A stretch of DNA of 64,000 nucleotides from the NCBI RefSeq assembly GCF_000403395.2, contig NZ_KE159674.1, positions 174,702-238,701 of the forward strand, written 5' to 3'. Under the pieces are notes generated by a model. The model was not told the origin of the DNA and did not search any database. It worked only from the letters and a program-made list of their open reading frames with translations. This DNA is from Anaerotruncus sp. G3(2012). GTDB lineage: Bacteria; Bacillota; Clostridia; Oscillospirales; Ruminococcaceae. Of this stretch, positions 15,370-23,342 are shown one piece after another (position 1 is the first letter of the stretch; the number at the start of each line of letters is the position of its first letter). The position numbers and the translations under genes were made by a program.

Positions 15370-16905
15370 ATGCTGATTGTAACAGCGGAGCAGATGAAAA
15401 CCATTGAAGCCAACTCGACAGAATATGCCCTGAGCATGGAACGCCTGATGGAAAACGCAGGCAGTGCAGCGGCAATCGCGATCCGGCAGATAACCGACGT
15501 GGAGGGGCGGTTTGTTACTATCTTCTGCGGACGGGGAAACAACGGTGGGGATGGCTTTGTAGTGGCCCGCCGGCTGCATGAGGCGGGCGCGAATGTGGCG
15601 GTTGTGCTCACCGACGGGCAGCCCCGCACCGAACAGGCGCAGGCGATGTTTTCAATCCTCAGCGGGATGGAGATCGCTGTGGTGGAATTCGAAGCGGACC
15701 CGGTGTACCTGGCGGAGCGGCTGGCCGAAACCGATCTATTGGTTGATGCCATCTATGGGACAGGCTTCTATGGGGAGCTGGACGAAAAACATCGGGACAT
15801 CTGCCGGCTGATGAACGGGGTGGGGGTGCAGACGGTTTCGCTGGATATCCCGACCGGCGTAGCGGCGGATACCGGTGCCGCGGACGATTTCGCGGTCTGT
15901 GCGGATGTGACCATCGTGTTTGACAGCGATAAGCCCGCGACCGTTCTCCCCGGAGCAGCGGCCTGGTGCGGAGAGGTGGTTGTGGTGGACATCGGGATCC
16001 CGCCCAAGGCGCGGGAGGGAATCGAGCCGCTTTATACTGTGGTGGATGAGGAATTTGTATTCGGCATCCTGCTGCCTCGCCGCCGCGAGACCCATAAAGG
16101 GAGCTACGGAAGGCTGCTGAATATCGCGGGCTGTCAACGGTATATGGGAGCCGCGATGCTTTCGTCGCTTGCGGCGCTGCGCACCGGTGCGGGATATGTC
16201 ACCCTGGCCTCTACCAAGGAGGTCTGCCGGACTGCGCTGCCCAACCTGACTGAAGCGGTGATGATGCCGCTGCGCCAGAATGCGGACGGCTCGATTTCGT
16301 ACGATTCGATCGACACAATCCTACAGGAAGCGGAGCGGTCGTCCGCGATCCTGCTGGGGAACGGCCTCGGGACCGGGAGTGATGCCTGTCACATCGTCTA
16401 CGACCTGATTCAGACGGTAAAATGCCCGCTGATTATCGACGCAGATGGCATAAATGCGGTCGCTAAGAATATAGATATAATCAGACAGGCGCAGGCACCG
16501 GTGGTGTTCACACCGCATCTGATGGAGCTTTCCCGCCTGACTACCCTGCCGCCTGAACAGATCCGGAGGGATCTTCTTTCGATTGGGAAACGGTTCGCGG
16601 AGGGGTATGGGGTGACGGTTGTGCTCAAGGATGCCTACACCAACACGATCGCAGCAGATGGGCAGGTCTACATCAACACCACCGGCAACGCTGGGCTGGC
16701 CAAGGCGGGCAGCGGCGACGTGCTGGCAGGGGTGATCGGGGCACTTGCCGCGCAGGGGCATGAACCTGCTGTTGCAGCGGCGTGCGGTGTCTGGCTGCAT
16801 GGGATGGCGGGTGATTACGCGGCGAATGAGTTTTCCCAGTATGGGATGCTGCCGCGGGATGTCATCAGAATGCTGCCGCGGGTGTTTGCCGACCACGGAC
16901 GTTGA
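15370..16905 (+). CDS. nnr: Bifunctional NAD(P)H-hydrate epimerase / ADP-dependent dehydratase
   Basis: 511 residues combining two repair enzymes for hydrated NADH/NADPH. The N-terminal YjeF domain (1-210) has GRGNNGGDGFVVARRL (about 52-67) and VDAIYGTGF. The C-terminal ribokinase-like dehydratase has HKGSYGRLLNIAG (about 238-250) and NAGLAKAGSGDVLAGVIGAL near 445, the phosphate-binding signature. ATG 15370 follows GGGGGG by 5 bases. The in-frame extension back to 15187 runs through a repeat-like element and is not coding. The gene starts the nnr-lipoprotein-mazF block common in Clostridia. Confidence 0.95.
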   Translation: MLIVTAEQMKTIEANSTEYALSMERLMENAGSAAAIAIRQITDVEGRFVTIFCGRGNNGGDGFVVARRLHEAGANVAVVLTDGQPRTEQAQAMFSILSGMEIAVVEFEADPVYLAERLAETDLLVDAIYGTGFYGELDEKHRDICRLMNGVGVQTVSLDIPTGVAADTGAADDFAVCADVTIVFDSDKPATVLPGAAAWCGEVVVVDIGIPPKAREGIEPLYTVVDEEFVFGILLPRRRETHKGSYGRLLNIAGCQRYMGAAMLSSLAALRTGAGYVTLASTKEVCRTALPNLTEAVMMPLRQNADGSISYDSIDTILQEAERSSAILLGNGLGTGSDACHIVYDLIQTVKCPLIIDADGINAVAKNIDIIRQAQAPVVFTPHLMELSRLTTLPPEQIRRDLLSIGKRFAEGYGVTVVLKDAYTNTIAADGQVYINTTGNAGLAKAGSGDVLAGVIGALAAQGHEPAVAAACGVWLHGMAGDYAANEFSQYGMLPRDVIRMLPRVFADHGR

Positions 16906-16972
16906 AGAAAGGAAACCAGCCGCCGTTTTTCGGAGGAAGGCGTTTCCGAATCTGACCGAACGGGGTGGGGCT

Positions 16973-17515
16973 ATGTGGAAAAAGACGATTCTGGCGGTTC
17001 TGGCCGCTCTGATGGTATTCTGTGGCTGTCATGCGGCGGAGCGGCAGGACCCAGCAAAGATGGCGGAGCAGGCGCGCGAAACGCTGGCAAAGCCGTTCCA
17101 GACAACTGCAAAGGTGCGGTATCAGGGGATGGAAACGACCATGACCATCTATAAAAAGCCGATGAACTGCGCAGTTGTGACATTTGATGCCCCAGACACC
17201 CTCAAAGAGATGAAGATGACTTTTTATACCGATCGGGTGACCCTCAGTTACGGGGAGATGAAGTTCGATTTTGAGCCGGACAGTGTTCCGGGGCAGGCGG
17301 CATCCAAACTGATCCTCTCCGCGCTCAATGCCGCGCTGAACGACCAGGGAATGAACGTCCGGCAGGAGGGGGAGGGGGTCCGGTTTGAGGGCAGTATGGA
17401 GCAGGGAACCTTCTCCCTCCTGCTCGACCGGGAGAGCGGAAACCTGCTGCAACTTTCGCTTCCGGAACATGATCTGGAGATGGAAGTCCTCAATTTCTCG
17501 ATTCTTCAGGACTGA
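16973..17515 (+). CDS. Putative lipoprotein downstream of nnr
   Basis: 180 residues. The N-terminus MWKKTILAVLAALMVFCGC is a signal sequence with a plausible but non-canonical lipobox (VFCGC). The mature part is beta-rich (TTAKVRYQGMETTMTIYKKP, then VTLSYGEMKFDFEP), in the style of LolA-like or DUF-type lipid-interacting proteins, but I see no diagnostic motif. A lipoprotein at this position between nnr and mazF is common in Clostridia. ATG 16973 is preceded by a G-rich site. A terminator follows the stop. Confidence 0.7.
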   Translation: MWKKTILAVLAALMVFCGCHAAERQDPAKMAEQARETLAKPFQTTAKVRYQGMETTMTIYKKPMNCAVVTFDAPDTLKEMKMTFYTDRVTLSYGEMKFDFEPDSVPGQAASKLILSALNAALNDQGMNVRQEGEGVRFEGSMEQGTFSLLLDRESGNLLQLSLPEHDLEMEVLNFSILQD

Positions 17516-17532
17516 CCCTGTTTTTTGGATTC

Positions 17533-17559
17533 GCCCGCGCCGCATGGTGCGGGCTTTTT
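17533..17559 (+). terminator. Rho-independent terminator
   Basis: GCCCGCGCC (17533-17541), GCAT loop, GGTGCGGGC (17546-17554), TTTTT. It ends the nnr-lipoprotein transcript. Confidence 0.88.
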
Positions 17560-17721
17560 GATTGTCAAAAACCGGGCCTGCCCCATATCATGAAAAGGGT
17601 GCGGAAACTTTTTTCACTCCGGATGTTTAAATGACGTGCCCCACGCCCAAACTAGAATCGAACTGCTTCAGGGATGCAGGGACGTCAGATGCAAAATGAA
17701 TATCCACGGAGAGTGATAGGA

Positions 17722-18093
17722 ATGACTGTGAAAAGAGGAGAAATCTATTATGCGGATTTGAGCCCGGTGGTCGGTTCGGAGCAGGGAGGGGTGCGGCCGG
17801 TGCTGATTGTGCAGAATGATGTCGGGAACCGGTATAGCCCGACTGTGATTGCCGCAGCGATCACCAGCCAGAAGGAAAAATCCAAGCTGCCTACCCACAT
17901 CGAGATCAATTCACAGGTCTGCGGGCTTTCCCGGGACTCTGTGGTATTGCTTGAGCAGATCCGCACACTCGACAAAAAACGCCTCAAGGAGAAGATGGGG
18001 CGGCTGGACGACGGCTCGATGGGCCAGATCAACCAGGCGCTTTCGATCAGTTTCGGATTGGGCGAGAATACTGGACGGAACCCGTCTACATAA
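17722..18093 (+). CDS. ndoA: Type II toxin MazF/NdoA, mRNA interferase
   Basis: 123 residues matching the B. subtilis EndoA/MazF family, which cuts mRNA at short sequences. Diagnostic parts are [20 protein letters not shown] at the start, [12 protein letters not shown] with the catalytic Arg, and [18 protein letters not shown] 17722 is chosen because the MTVKRGEIY start is conserved and GGAGAG lies upstream. No mazE/ndoAI antitoxin is visible in the 200 bases upstream or next to it. Normally alr and the antitoxin sit here; their absence may mean that the antitoxin is encoded elsewhere. Confidence 0.93.
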   Translation: MTVKRGEIYYADLSPVVGSEQGGVRPVLIVQNDVGNRYSPTVIAAAITSQKEKSKLPTHIEINSQVCGLSRDSVVLLEQIRTLDKKRLKEKMGRLDDGSMGQINQALSISFGLGENTGRNPST

Positions 18094-18111
18094 CCATGCA
18101 GACGGGTTTTG
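18080..18111 (+). terminator. Terminator after mazF
   Basis: ACCCGTCT (18080-18087) pairs with AGACGGGT (18100-18107), followed by TTTT. The stem starts inside the last codons of mazF. Confidence 0.75.
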
Positions 18112-18126
18112 AAGGGGTAGTTGAAC

Positions 18127-18157
18127 AGGCTCCCGCGGGGATTTACCGCGGGAGCCT
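18127..18157 (+). other. Perfect GC-rich hairpin upstream of the cysK promoter
   Basis: AGGCTCCCGCGG (18127-18138) and CCGCGGGAGCCT (18146-18157) form a perfect 12-bp stem with a 7-base loop. There is no T-run, and it lies upstream of the cysK promoter, so it may be a second stop for mazF mRNA or a protein site. Confidence 0.45.
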
Positions 18158-18190
18158 GCTGCATATCTGAGGGGTAGCCATCTTCCGCAA

Positions 18191-18219
18191 TTGACAGATG
18201 GAAAACAGGGGTATATAAT
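18191..18219 (+). promoter_or_regulatory. Consensus promoter of cysK
   Basis: TTGACA (18191-18196), 17-bp spacer, TATAAT (18214-18219): a fully consensus promoter, which would need repression to be regulated. Confidence 0.92.
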
Positions 18220-18231
18220 TCCGATATACCC
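18209..18231 (+). promoter_or_regulatory. Palindromic operator over the cysK -10 region
   Basis: GGGTATAT (18209-18216), 7-base spacer, ATATACCC (18224-18231): a perfect 8-bp inverted repeat that covers the -10 box and start site. It is well placed for a repressor of cysteine metabolism (for example an Rrf2/CymR-type protein), but no known consensus is matched and the regulator is not in the window. Confidence 0.6.
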
Positions 18232-18305
18232 GCTTGAATAGTATCTTTCTGTCCGCAGAAGATTGCGCATCTGTATTGTTATTTTTTATGTTTGGAGGAC
18301 CGGTC

Positions 18306-19238
18306 ATGAGCAAGATTTATACTTCTGTCGATCAGCTGATTGGAAAAACCCCGCTGTTGGAACTGACCCGCATAGAACAGCTGGAAAATCTGGAAGCCCG
18401 GATTCTGGCAAAGCTGGAGTATCTGAACCCCGCGGGATCGGCCAAGGACCGCATTGCAAAGGCGATGATTGACGATGCAGAGCAAAAAGGGCTGTTGAAG
18501 CCCGGTTCGGTCATCATTGAGCCGACCTCTGGCAATACCGGCATCGGACTTGCCAGTGTAGCCGCTGCCCGCGGTTATCGAATTATCATCGTCATGCCGG
18601 AAACCATGAGCGTTGAACGCCGCAAGCTGATGAAAGCCTATGGTGCGGAGCTGGTGCTTACCGAAGGCACAAAAGGCATGGCGGGCGCTATTGACAGGGC
18701 GGAGGAACTTGCCCGGGAGATTCCCGGCAGTTTCATTCCCGGACAGTTTGTGAACCCGGCAAACCCCTTGGCGCATCAGACTACCACTGGCCCGGAGATC
18801 TGGGAAGATACGGACGGTAAGGTGGACCTGTTTGTAGCTGGTGTAGGGACTGGAGGCACCATCACCGGTGTAGGCGCCTACCTGAAAATGCAGAATCCTG
18901 CGGTCAGGGTTGTTGCGGTGGAACCGGCCTCTTCGCCGGTGTTGAGTAAGGGTACCGCAGGCCCCCACGGAATTCAGGGGATCGGTGCGGGATTTGTCCC
19001 CGAAGCGCTGGACTGTTCCATTTACGATGAGATTATCCCGGTAGCGGATGAGGACGCTTTTTCTGTTGGCCGGCAGGTCGGCCAGACAGAAGGGATTCTG
19101 GTGGGCATCTCTTCGGGTGCTGCCTTGTGGGCCGCCATTCAGTTGGCAAAACGTCCCGAGAACAAGGGCAGAAATATCGTCGTATTGCTGCCGGACACCG
19201 GTGACCGCTATCTTTCCACAGCGCTGTTTCAGGACTGA
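18306..19238 (+). CDS. cysK: Cysteine synthase A (O-acetylserine sulfhydrylase)
   Basis: 310 residues, the usual length. It makes cysteine from O-acetylserine and sulfide with PLP. The PLP lysine is in [14 protein letters not shown] (about residues 37-50), the substrate loop in [12 protein letters not shown] (about 69-80), and the phosphate-binding [10 protein letters not shown] near 177-186. GGAGG (18294-18298) lies 7 bases before ATG 18306. It is monocistronic with its own strong promoter and operator; cysE and cysS lie 23 kb downstream under T-box control. Confidence 0.97.
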   Translation: MSKIYTSVDQLIGKTPLLELTRIEQLENLEARILAKLEYLNPAGSAKDRIAKAMIDDAEQKGLLKPGSVIIEPTSGNTGIGLASVAAARGYRIIIVMPETMSVERRKLMKAYGAELVLTEGTKGMAGAIDRAEELAREIPGSFIPGQFVNPANPLAHQTTTGPEIWEDTDGKVDLFVAGVGTGGTITGVGAYLKMQNPAVRVVAVEPASSPVLSKGTAGPHGIQGIGAGFVPEALDCSIYDEIIPVADEDAFSVGRQVGQTEGILVGISSGAALWAAIQLAKRPENKGRNIVVLLPDTGDRYLSTALFQD

Positions 19239-19268
19239 CATCTGAATATAACCCGTTTCTGTGCCGCT

Positions 19269-19295
19269 GCCGGATCGGTCACCAGCCGGTCCGGC
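19269..19295. terminator. Hairpin between convergent cysK and the RsgI-like gene
   Basis: GCCGGATCGG (19269-19278) and CCGGTCCGGC (19286-19295) pair through 10 positions with one G-T. There is only a weak T-run (TCTATT) on the plus side, so termination is likely but not certain. Confidence 0.45.
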
Positions 19296-19296
19296 T

Positions 19297-20076
19297 CTAT
19301 TCATCTGACGAAGCAGCATTCCACCAGCCGGCTCTGTGCCGATAGCCCTGACCAGCATTGTGATGCCCGCAGCCCTTGCCGCTGTCCGCCTGTGCCACCC
19401 GTTCGTCAGCAGGTGATAACGCATTGATCCGGCTGCGGATCTCTCTCATGCTCATGTCTTGAATTTCTTCGGGCGTCATATCGGGGGCGAGTGACTGCAA
19501 CTCTAAAAATGCGGAGTATTTTCCATAGGAAAGCCCCATTTCATGGGCGGCAGCAACCTCATCTGAATGGGTCAGATAGCAGCAATAGGTATTTTCCTGA
19601 CCAGCAGTGCAGGACTTAATATTGGAAAGCATCTTCGCACACCGCGCTTCGTCTGACCCAACGACGGCGATCGTCACCATTTCATCATTGGACAACAGAG
19701 TGATAATTTTTTGGCTTTCCAGCGTCCGATGGATTGCCTCGGTGTAATTTGTAAACCGCAGGTGCAATGAACTCGCCAGTTCCTTCCCATCGTCGTTGCG
19801 GCCGCGTACGGAAATCACCTGATCGAACCGGTTAATGCCCAGTTCGATAGAGGGATTGACATCTATACTGATTTCTGCTGTCGGGACAAAATAGAGCCAG
19901 TAACTACCTGCCAGCAGACATAGGAAACCGGCTGCGGCAGCGGCTAGACGCTGAACATTTGGCACACGGTATTCTGTATAGTTGTTTGTTTTCTTGGCAA
20001 GAAAAGCTCTGGTACGGGCCTTCAGTTCGTCCTCTGCGTTAATTTTATCGAACGCTTCCTTTATTCCGGGAATCAT
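19297..20076 (-). CDS. RsgI-like membrane anti-sigma factor
   Basis: 259 residues. After a short cytoplasmic part (1-45) comes one membrane helix (LAAAAAGFLCLLAGSYWLYF, about 46-65), then the extracytoplasmic stretch AEISIDVNPSIELGINRFDQ, the signature of RsgI-type anti-sigma factors. The C-terminus is short and His/Gly-rich, without the carbohydrate-binding modules known from cellulolytic RsgI proteins. The start is ATG 20076, 8 bases after GGAGG; it overlaps the end of the sigma gene by 32 bases, so the two are translationally coupled and probably interact. Confidence 0.85.
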   Translation of the reverse strand: MIPGIKEAFDKINAEDELKARTRAFLAKKTNNYTEYRVPNVQRLAAAAAGFLCLLAGSYWLYFVPTAEISIDVNPSIELGINRFDQVISVRGRNDDGKELASSLHLRFTNYTEAIHRTLESQKIITLLSNDEMVTIAVVGSDEARCAKMLSNIKSCTAGQENTYCCYLTHSDEVAAAHEMGLSYGKYSAFLELQSLAPDMTPEEIQDMSMREIRSRINALSPADERVAQADSGKGCGHHNAGQGYRHRAGWWNAASSDE

Positions 20077-20551
20077 ACGCATCACCTCCCAACTTCTCTC
20101 GGAGCATCTGTTTGGAACGGGTCAGGAGCGTATAAATGGTATTGACGTTTTTGCCAATAATCCGGCTGATCTGAGGAGCGGTGTAGCCTTCATAGTAATG
20201 AAGGTATACAACATCCTTGTACTTTTTTGGAAGAGAAAGCACCGCCTCAAGAACCTCCCTGTTGTCCGGCGGCAGTAGGGCAGGCTGTTCCATGACCTCA
20301 TCCAGAGATACTGTGTGGCTGCGAAAAAAGCTCCTGATCAGGTCTTTACAGGCATTGATCGTGACGCGAATCAGCCAGGCTTTCTCGTGCTCTTCGCTTT
20401 CAAAAGAAACGGAACTAAGGACATACTTCAAAAACACGGTTTGAAATATGTCCTCGGTATCAGCCTCATTTTTCAGATGTATCATGCAAAGCCGTCGAAC
20501 GGTATTTGAATACCGTTCGATAGCTCTGTTTACTTCTTGTTCGCTCCGCAT
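20045..20551 (-). CDS. ECF-type sigma factor partnered with RsgI-like protein
   Basis: 168 residues with region 2 (RRLCMIHLKNEADTEDIFQT, then FLKYV; about 18-45) and region 4 (LPKKYKDVVYLHYYEGYTAP, then NVNTIYTLLTRSKQMLREKL). The length and lack of region 3 place it among ECF factors. It follows the secreted EF-hand-repeat gene by 14 bases and precedes the RsgI-like gene, so it is the middle gene of a three-gene operon. The site AAAGGG lies only 2 bases before ATG 20551, so translation may depend on the upstream gene. Confidence 0.9.
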   Translation of the reverse strand: MRSEQEVNRAIERYSNTVRRLCMIHLKNEADTEDIFQTVFLKYVLSSVSFESEEHEKAWLIRVTINACKDLIRSFFRSHTVSLDEVMEQPALLPPDNREVLEAVLSLPKKYKDVVYLHYYEGYTAPQISRIIGKNVNTIYTLLTRSKQMLREKLGGDAYDSRNKGSVR

Positions 20552-20565
20552 GGCCCTTTCATCCG

Positions 20566-20928
20566 TTATCTGAAACGTCCTCTATGGCAGCCATTTCCCC
20601 ATCCTGCGCCGCCCTGCGGTCGGACTCCGTTGCTATTTCCATCAGCATTTCTGTAAGGGCAGGCGGTTCCGGCGTAATCACAAACGCCGTCCCCGTCAGC
20701 ATCCACAAAGTGCCCGCCGCATCCGGTTCCTGCATAGTCGCAGACCCCGTCCCCGTCAGCATCCACAAAGTACCCGCCGCATCCAGTTCCGGCATAATCA
20801 CAAATGCCGTCTCCATTAGCGTCTACGAAATAGGGGCCTTGTCCAAGCCCAGCCGCAAAGGCGCTGGTGGTTCCGATGGACAACAGAAGTGCGGCGGCCA
20901 GAACGCTGGGTAATACTTTTTTAAGCAT
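20566..20928 (-). CDS. Secreted protein with three EF-hand-like Ca2+-binding repeats
   Basis: 120 residues. A signal peptide (MLKKVLPSVLAAALLLSIGT, ending TTSAFAA) is followed by three 20-residue repeats of the form YFVDADGDGVCDYAGTGCGG. The DxDGDGxCD core matches an EF-hand calcium loop as in dockerins, and each repeat adds two cysteines. The C-terminus is Gly/His/Arg-rich. GGAGG lies 8 bases before ATG 20928. It heads the operon with the ECF sigma factor and the RsgI-like anti-sigma factor, so it may supply an extracellular signal or be a main output. No function is known to me. Confidence 0.8.
   Translation of the reverse strand: MLKKVLPSVLAAALLLSIGTTSAFAAGLGQGPYFVDANGDGICDYAGTGCGGYFVDADGDGVCDYAGTGCGGHFVDADGDGVCDYAGTACPYRNADGNSNGVRPQGGAGWGNGCHRGRFR
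20669..20830. repeat. Three 60-bp tandem repeats inside the EF-hand gene
   Basis: The 60-base unit, with the words CGTCCCCGTCAGCATCCAC and AAAGT(G/A)CCCGCCGCATCC on the plus strand, occurs almost identically twice and more diverged a third time. The copies are in frame, so copy number can change without breaking the protein. Confidence 0.9.
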
Positions 20929-20991
20929 AGCTATTTCCTCCATTGCTGTTAATCAGGAATTCCCATTTCAATTATAATACGATTCAAAGAG

Positions 20992-21036
20992 AACAATCCG
21001 TTCAAATTTTTTAGAAAATTTGAACGGATTGTTTTT
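20992..21036. other. 19-bp perfect palindrome upstream of the ECF operon
   Basis: AACAATCCGTTCAAATTTT (20992-21010), TTAG, then its exact complement (21015-21033) and TTTTT. It resembles a plus-strand terminator, but no plus-strand gene precedes it. It lies 64 bases upstream of the minus-strand EF-hand gene, close to a TATAAT (20976-20971) on that strand, so it may also be regulatory. The rest of the 409-base gap (20929-21337) holds only the mraZ promoter region. Confidence 0.6.
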
Positions 21037-21233
21037 CATATCTGTTTCCTATATGGAAAACAGAGTGTTATGCATTCTTGTGTGTCCGATGATATCTAAA
21101 ACTAGGTAGTCGAGGATAAAACAGAGTTCATCAAGGGTTTACAAGGGAATGTTCTGCCCGCGTTTTAATAGAAAAAACATCCCCGTATCCGTCGGCAATA
21201 TCGGCGGATATTTTTGCCATCCCCAGAAAACCC

Positions 21234-21262
21234 TTGCTTTTTACAAGATGAACAAGTATAAT
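21234..21262 (+). promoter_or_regulatory. Promoter of the dcw (mraZ) cluster
   Basis: TTGCTT (21234-21239), 17-bp spacer, TATAAT (21257-21262), with the transcript start predicted near 21269, just before the MraZ boxes. Confidence 0.85.
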
Positions 21263-21270
21263 AAGGATGT

Positions 21271-21300
21271 AAAAGTGGTGAGAAGTGGTTAAAAGTGGAG
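21271..21300 (+). promoter_or_regulatory. Three MraZ boxes
   Basis: Three decamers follow directly on each other: AAAAGTGGTG, AGAAGTGGTT and AAAAGTGGAG. The GTGG cores have an exact 10-bp period at the transcript start, the layout bound by MraZ in other bacteria. This predicts autoregulation of the cluster by its first gene. Confidence 0.9.
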
Positions 21301-21337
21301 TACATGGTATGAAAATTGCAGGGGGAGGGGCGATGGT

Positions 21338-21757
21338 ATGCTGACAGGTCAGTACAGCCACAACCTCGACCCCAAGGGCAGGATCAGCTTTCCGGCGCGT
21401 CTGCGTGAGGAGCTGGGAGAGCGTTTTATGGTTACCAGAGGGCTGGATAACTGCCTGTTTGTCTACTCGATGGAGGAATGGGAGCTGCTCGCCGCAAAGC
21501 TGCGGGAACTTCCAATCTCCAAGTCCGCTCCGCTCAACCGCTTTTTCTTTTCAGGTGCGGCGGAGGTTGAGCCGGATAAGCAGGGCCGGGTGCTTTTGCC
21601 CGCGCATCTGCGGGAATATGCCGGTCTTGAGAAGGATGTCACGATTGCCGGAGTATTCAACCGGGCTGAAATCTGGGACACCGCCCGCTGGGAACAGAAC
21701 AATGCGCTGCTTACGTCCGAATCGATTGCAGCAGCGATGGATGAGTTGGGATTTTAG
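21338..21757 (+). CDS. mraZ: Transcriptional regulator MraZ
   Basis: 139 residues with two SpoVT/AbrB-like halves, each with a DxKGR motif: HNLDPKGRISFPARLREELG (about 8-27) and EPDKQGRVLLPAHLREYAG (about 79-97). MraZ binds the GTGG repeats just upstream and controls the division and wall cluster. GGGGAGGGG precedes ATG 21338. The stop TAG is one base before the rsmH start. Confidence 0.97.
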   Translation: MLTGQYSHNLDPKGRISFPARLREELGERFMVTRGLDNCLFVYSMEEWELLAAKLRELPISKSAPLNRFFFSGAAEVEPDKQGRVLLPAHLREYAGLEKDVTIAGVFNRAEIWDTARWEQNNALLTSESIAAAMDELGF

Positions 21758-21758
21758 G

Positions 21759-22703
21759 ATGGAAACACAGAATTTCAGGCATATATCGGTCCTGCTGAAC
21801 GAATGCATGGAAGGGCTGGCGATCAGGCCGGACGGAATCTATGTGGATGGGACAGCAGGCGGAGCAGGCCACTCGAGCGAGATCGCAAAACGGCTGACAA
21901 CCGGTCGGCTGATCGCGTTGGACAAGGACCCGGATGCGGTTGCAGTTGCGTCTGAACGGCTGGCGCAGTATCCCTGCGCACAGGTGGTGCAGACCGACTT
22001 TTCCAGGATGTGCGAGACACTCGACCGGCTGGGAATCGACTCGGTTGACGGCATCCTGCTCGATCTGGGGGTATCCTCGTTTCAGCTCGATACACCCGAA
22101 CGCGGTTTTTCCTATATGCATGATGCCCCATTGGACATGCGGATGAGCAGGACAGGTCTTTCCGCATATGATGTGGTCAACACCTATGATTTTCAGGCCC
22201 TCTGCCGGGTTATGCGGGAGTACGGGGAAGAGAGATATACCCCGGCTGTTGCAAAAGGCATCCTGCGCAGACGGGAACAGCACCCCATTGAGACGACCGG
22301 TGAACTGGTCGAAGTGATCCGCAGTTCCCTCCCGGCCAAAGCGCGCCGGGAGGGCGGCGGACATCCTGCGAAACGGGTTTTTCAGGCGATCCGGATTGAG
22401 GTGAACGGAGAGCTGGACAGCCTGTCGCAGTTTTTGTCAGAAGCGTTCGAACGCCTCAAACCGGGCGGACGGATGGCGATTATTACATTTCACTCGCTGG
22501 AAGACCGGATGGTCAAGCAGCGGTTTGCGGAGCTTTGCAGGGGCTGCACCTGCCCGCCGGATTTTCCGGTCTGTGTCTGTGGGAAACAACCGCTTGGTCG
22601 GCTGGTCAACCGCAAACCGATCGAAGCGGCGCAGGAGGAACAGCAGGCGAACTCCCGGAGTAAAAGTGCGAGATTGAGGGTGATTGAGAAGCGGCAATCT
22701 TGA
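21759..22703 (+). CDS. rsmH: 16S rRNA (cytosine(1402)-N4)-methyltransferase
   Basis: 314 residues (usual length), SAM-dependent and acting on C1402 of 16S rRNA. Motifs are HISVLLNECMEGL at the start, YVDGTAGGAGHSSEI (SAM site, about 29-43), GILLDLGVSSFQLD (about 101-114) and GGHPAKRVFQAIRIEVN near 205. ATG 21759 is one base after the mraZ stop; the ribosome binding site lies inside mraZ. The order mraZ-rsmH-ftsL-pbp is the standard Firmicutes arrangement. Confidence 0.97.
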   Translation: METQNFRHISVLLNECMEGLAIRPDGIYVDGTAGGAGHSSEIAKRLTTGRLIALDKDPDAVAVASERLAQYPCAQVVQTDFSRMCETLDRLGIDSVDGILLDLGVSSFQLDTPERGFSYMHDAPLDMRMSRTGLSAYDVVNTYDFQALCRVMREYGEERYTPAVAKGILRRREQHPIETTGELVEVIRSSLPAKARREGGGHPAKRVFQAIRIEVNGELDSLSQFLSEAFERLKPGGRMAIITFHSLEDRMVKQRFAELCRGCTCPPDFPVCVCGKQPLGRLVNRKPIEAAQEEQQANSRSKSARLRVIEKRQS

Positions 22704-22835
22704 TAGAACCTGTATGGATAAACAGGAAGTCTGGTAAACGGGTGATTTTTTCGCCTGTAAGGCGAAAAAGGGCCCGATCAGAAGGAGCCAGATGGCTGTG
22801 GATACGGGGGCTTAGGAAGGGGAGGACGAAAGGCT

Positions 22836-23342
22836 TTGCAGAGGCAGTATTCCAACGGCAGTGCCGCTTATGATCTGGACAATTTCCGCACAAGGACGCC
22901 GCGGGCGAGGTCAAAAAAGCCTACCCTCACAGTGACGAGGCCAAGCCGGTCCGTACGGGCCAGGCGGCGTCTCGCAACTGCAATGAAGGTCGCGGCAGTT
23001 ATCGCGATTGGGGTGGCGGTTGTGGTAATGATGCTCTACTATCGCGCGGTGTTGACCGAATTAACCCTTCAGATCAGCAGCGAGCGGACAAAACTGAACG
23101 AGGAGATCAGCGAGGGGACGCGCCTGGCAGCAGAGCTGGAATCCAAGGTTTCGCTGCGAAACGTGGAGGAATATGCCACGCAAAAACTGGGGATGGCTCC
23201 ATTGGATAAAAGCCAGATCACCTATATCAACCTGAACGAGGGGGACAGGGTAGAACTGACGAGCGAGTCCCCGCGGCAGACGATTGCTGATCGAATTCAG
23301 CTTGCAATCAGCAACGTTCAGGAATACCTGAAAGATAAATGA
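22836..23342 (+). CDS. ftsL: FtsL-like cell division protein
   Basis: 168 residues with FtsL topology: a basic cytoplasmic tail rich in Arg and Lys (1-48), one membrane helix (MKVAAVIAIGVAVVVMMLYY, about 50-69) and a periplasm-side coiled coil (about 75-120) ending with EEYATQKLGMAPLDKSQI, the usual end of the FtsL/DivIC family. The start is TTG 22836, downstream of GGGGAGG. FtsL forms part of the divisome with DivIB and DivIC. The assignment rests on topology, the coiled-coil end and position between rsmH and the PBP gene. Confidence 0.85.
   Translation: MQRQYSNGSAAYDLDNFRTRTPRARSKKPTLTVTRPSRSVRARRRLATAMKVAAVIAIGVAVVVMMLYYRAVLTELTLQISSERTKLNEEISEGTRLAAELESKVSLRNVEEYATQKLGMAPLDKSQITYINLNEGDRVELTSESPRQTIADRIQLAISNVQEYLKDK

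Noticed and set aside
20669-20830. CRISPR-like array
   Set aside because: The three 60-bp units are contiguous, in frame and encode an EF-hand-type repeat; there are no spacers and no cas genes.
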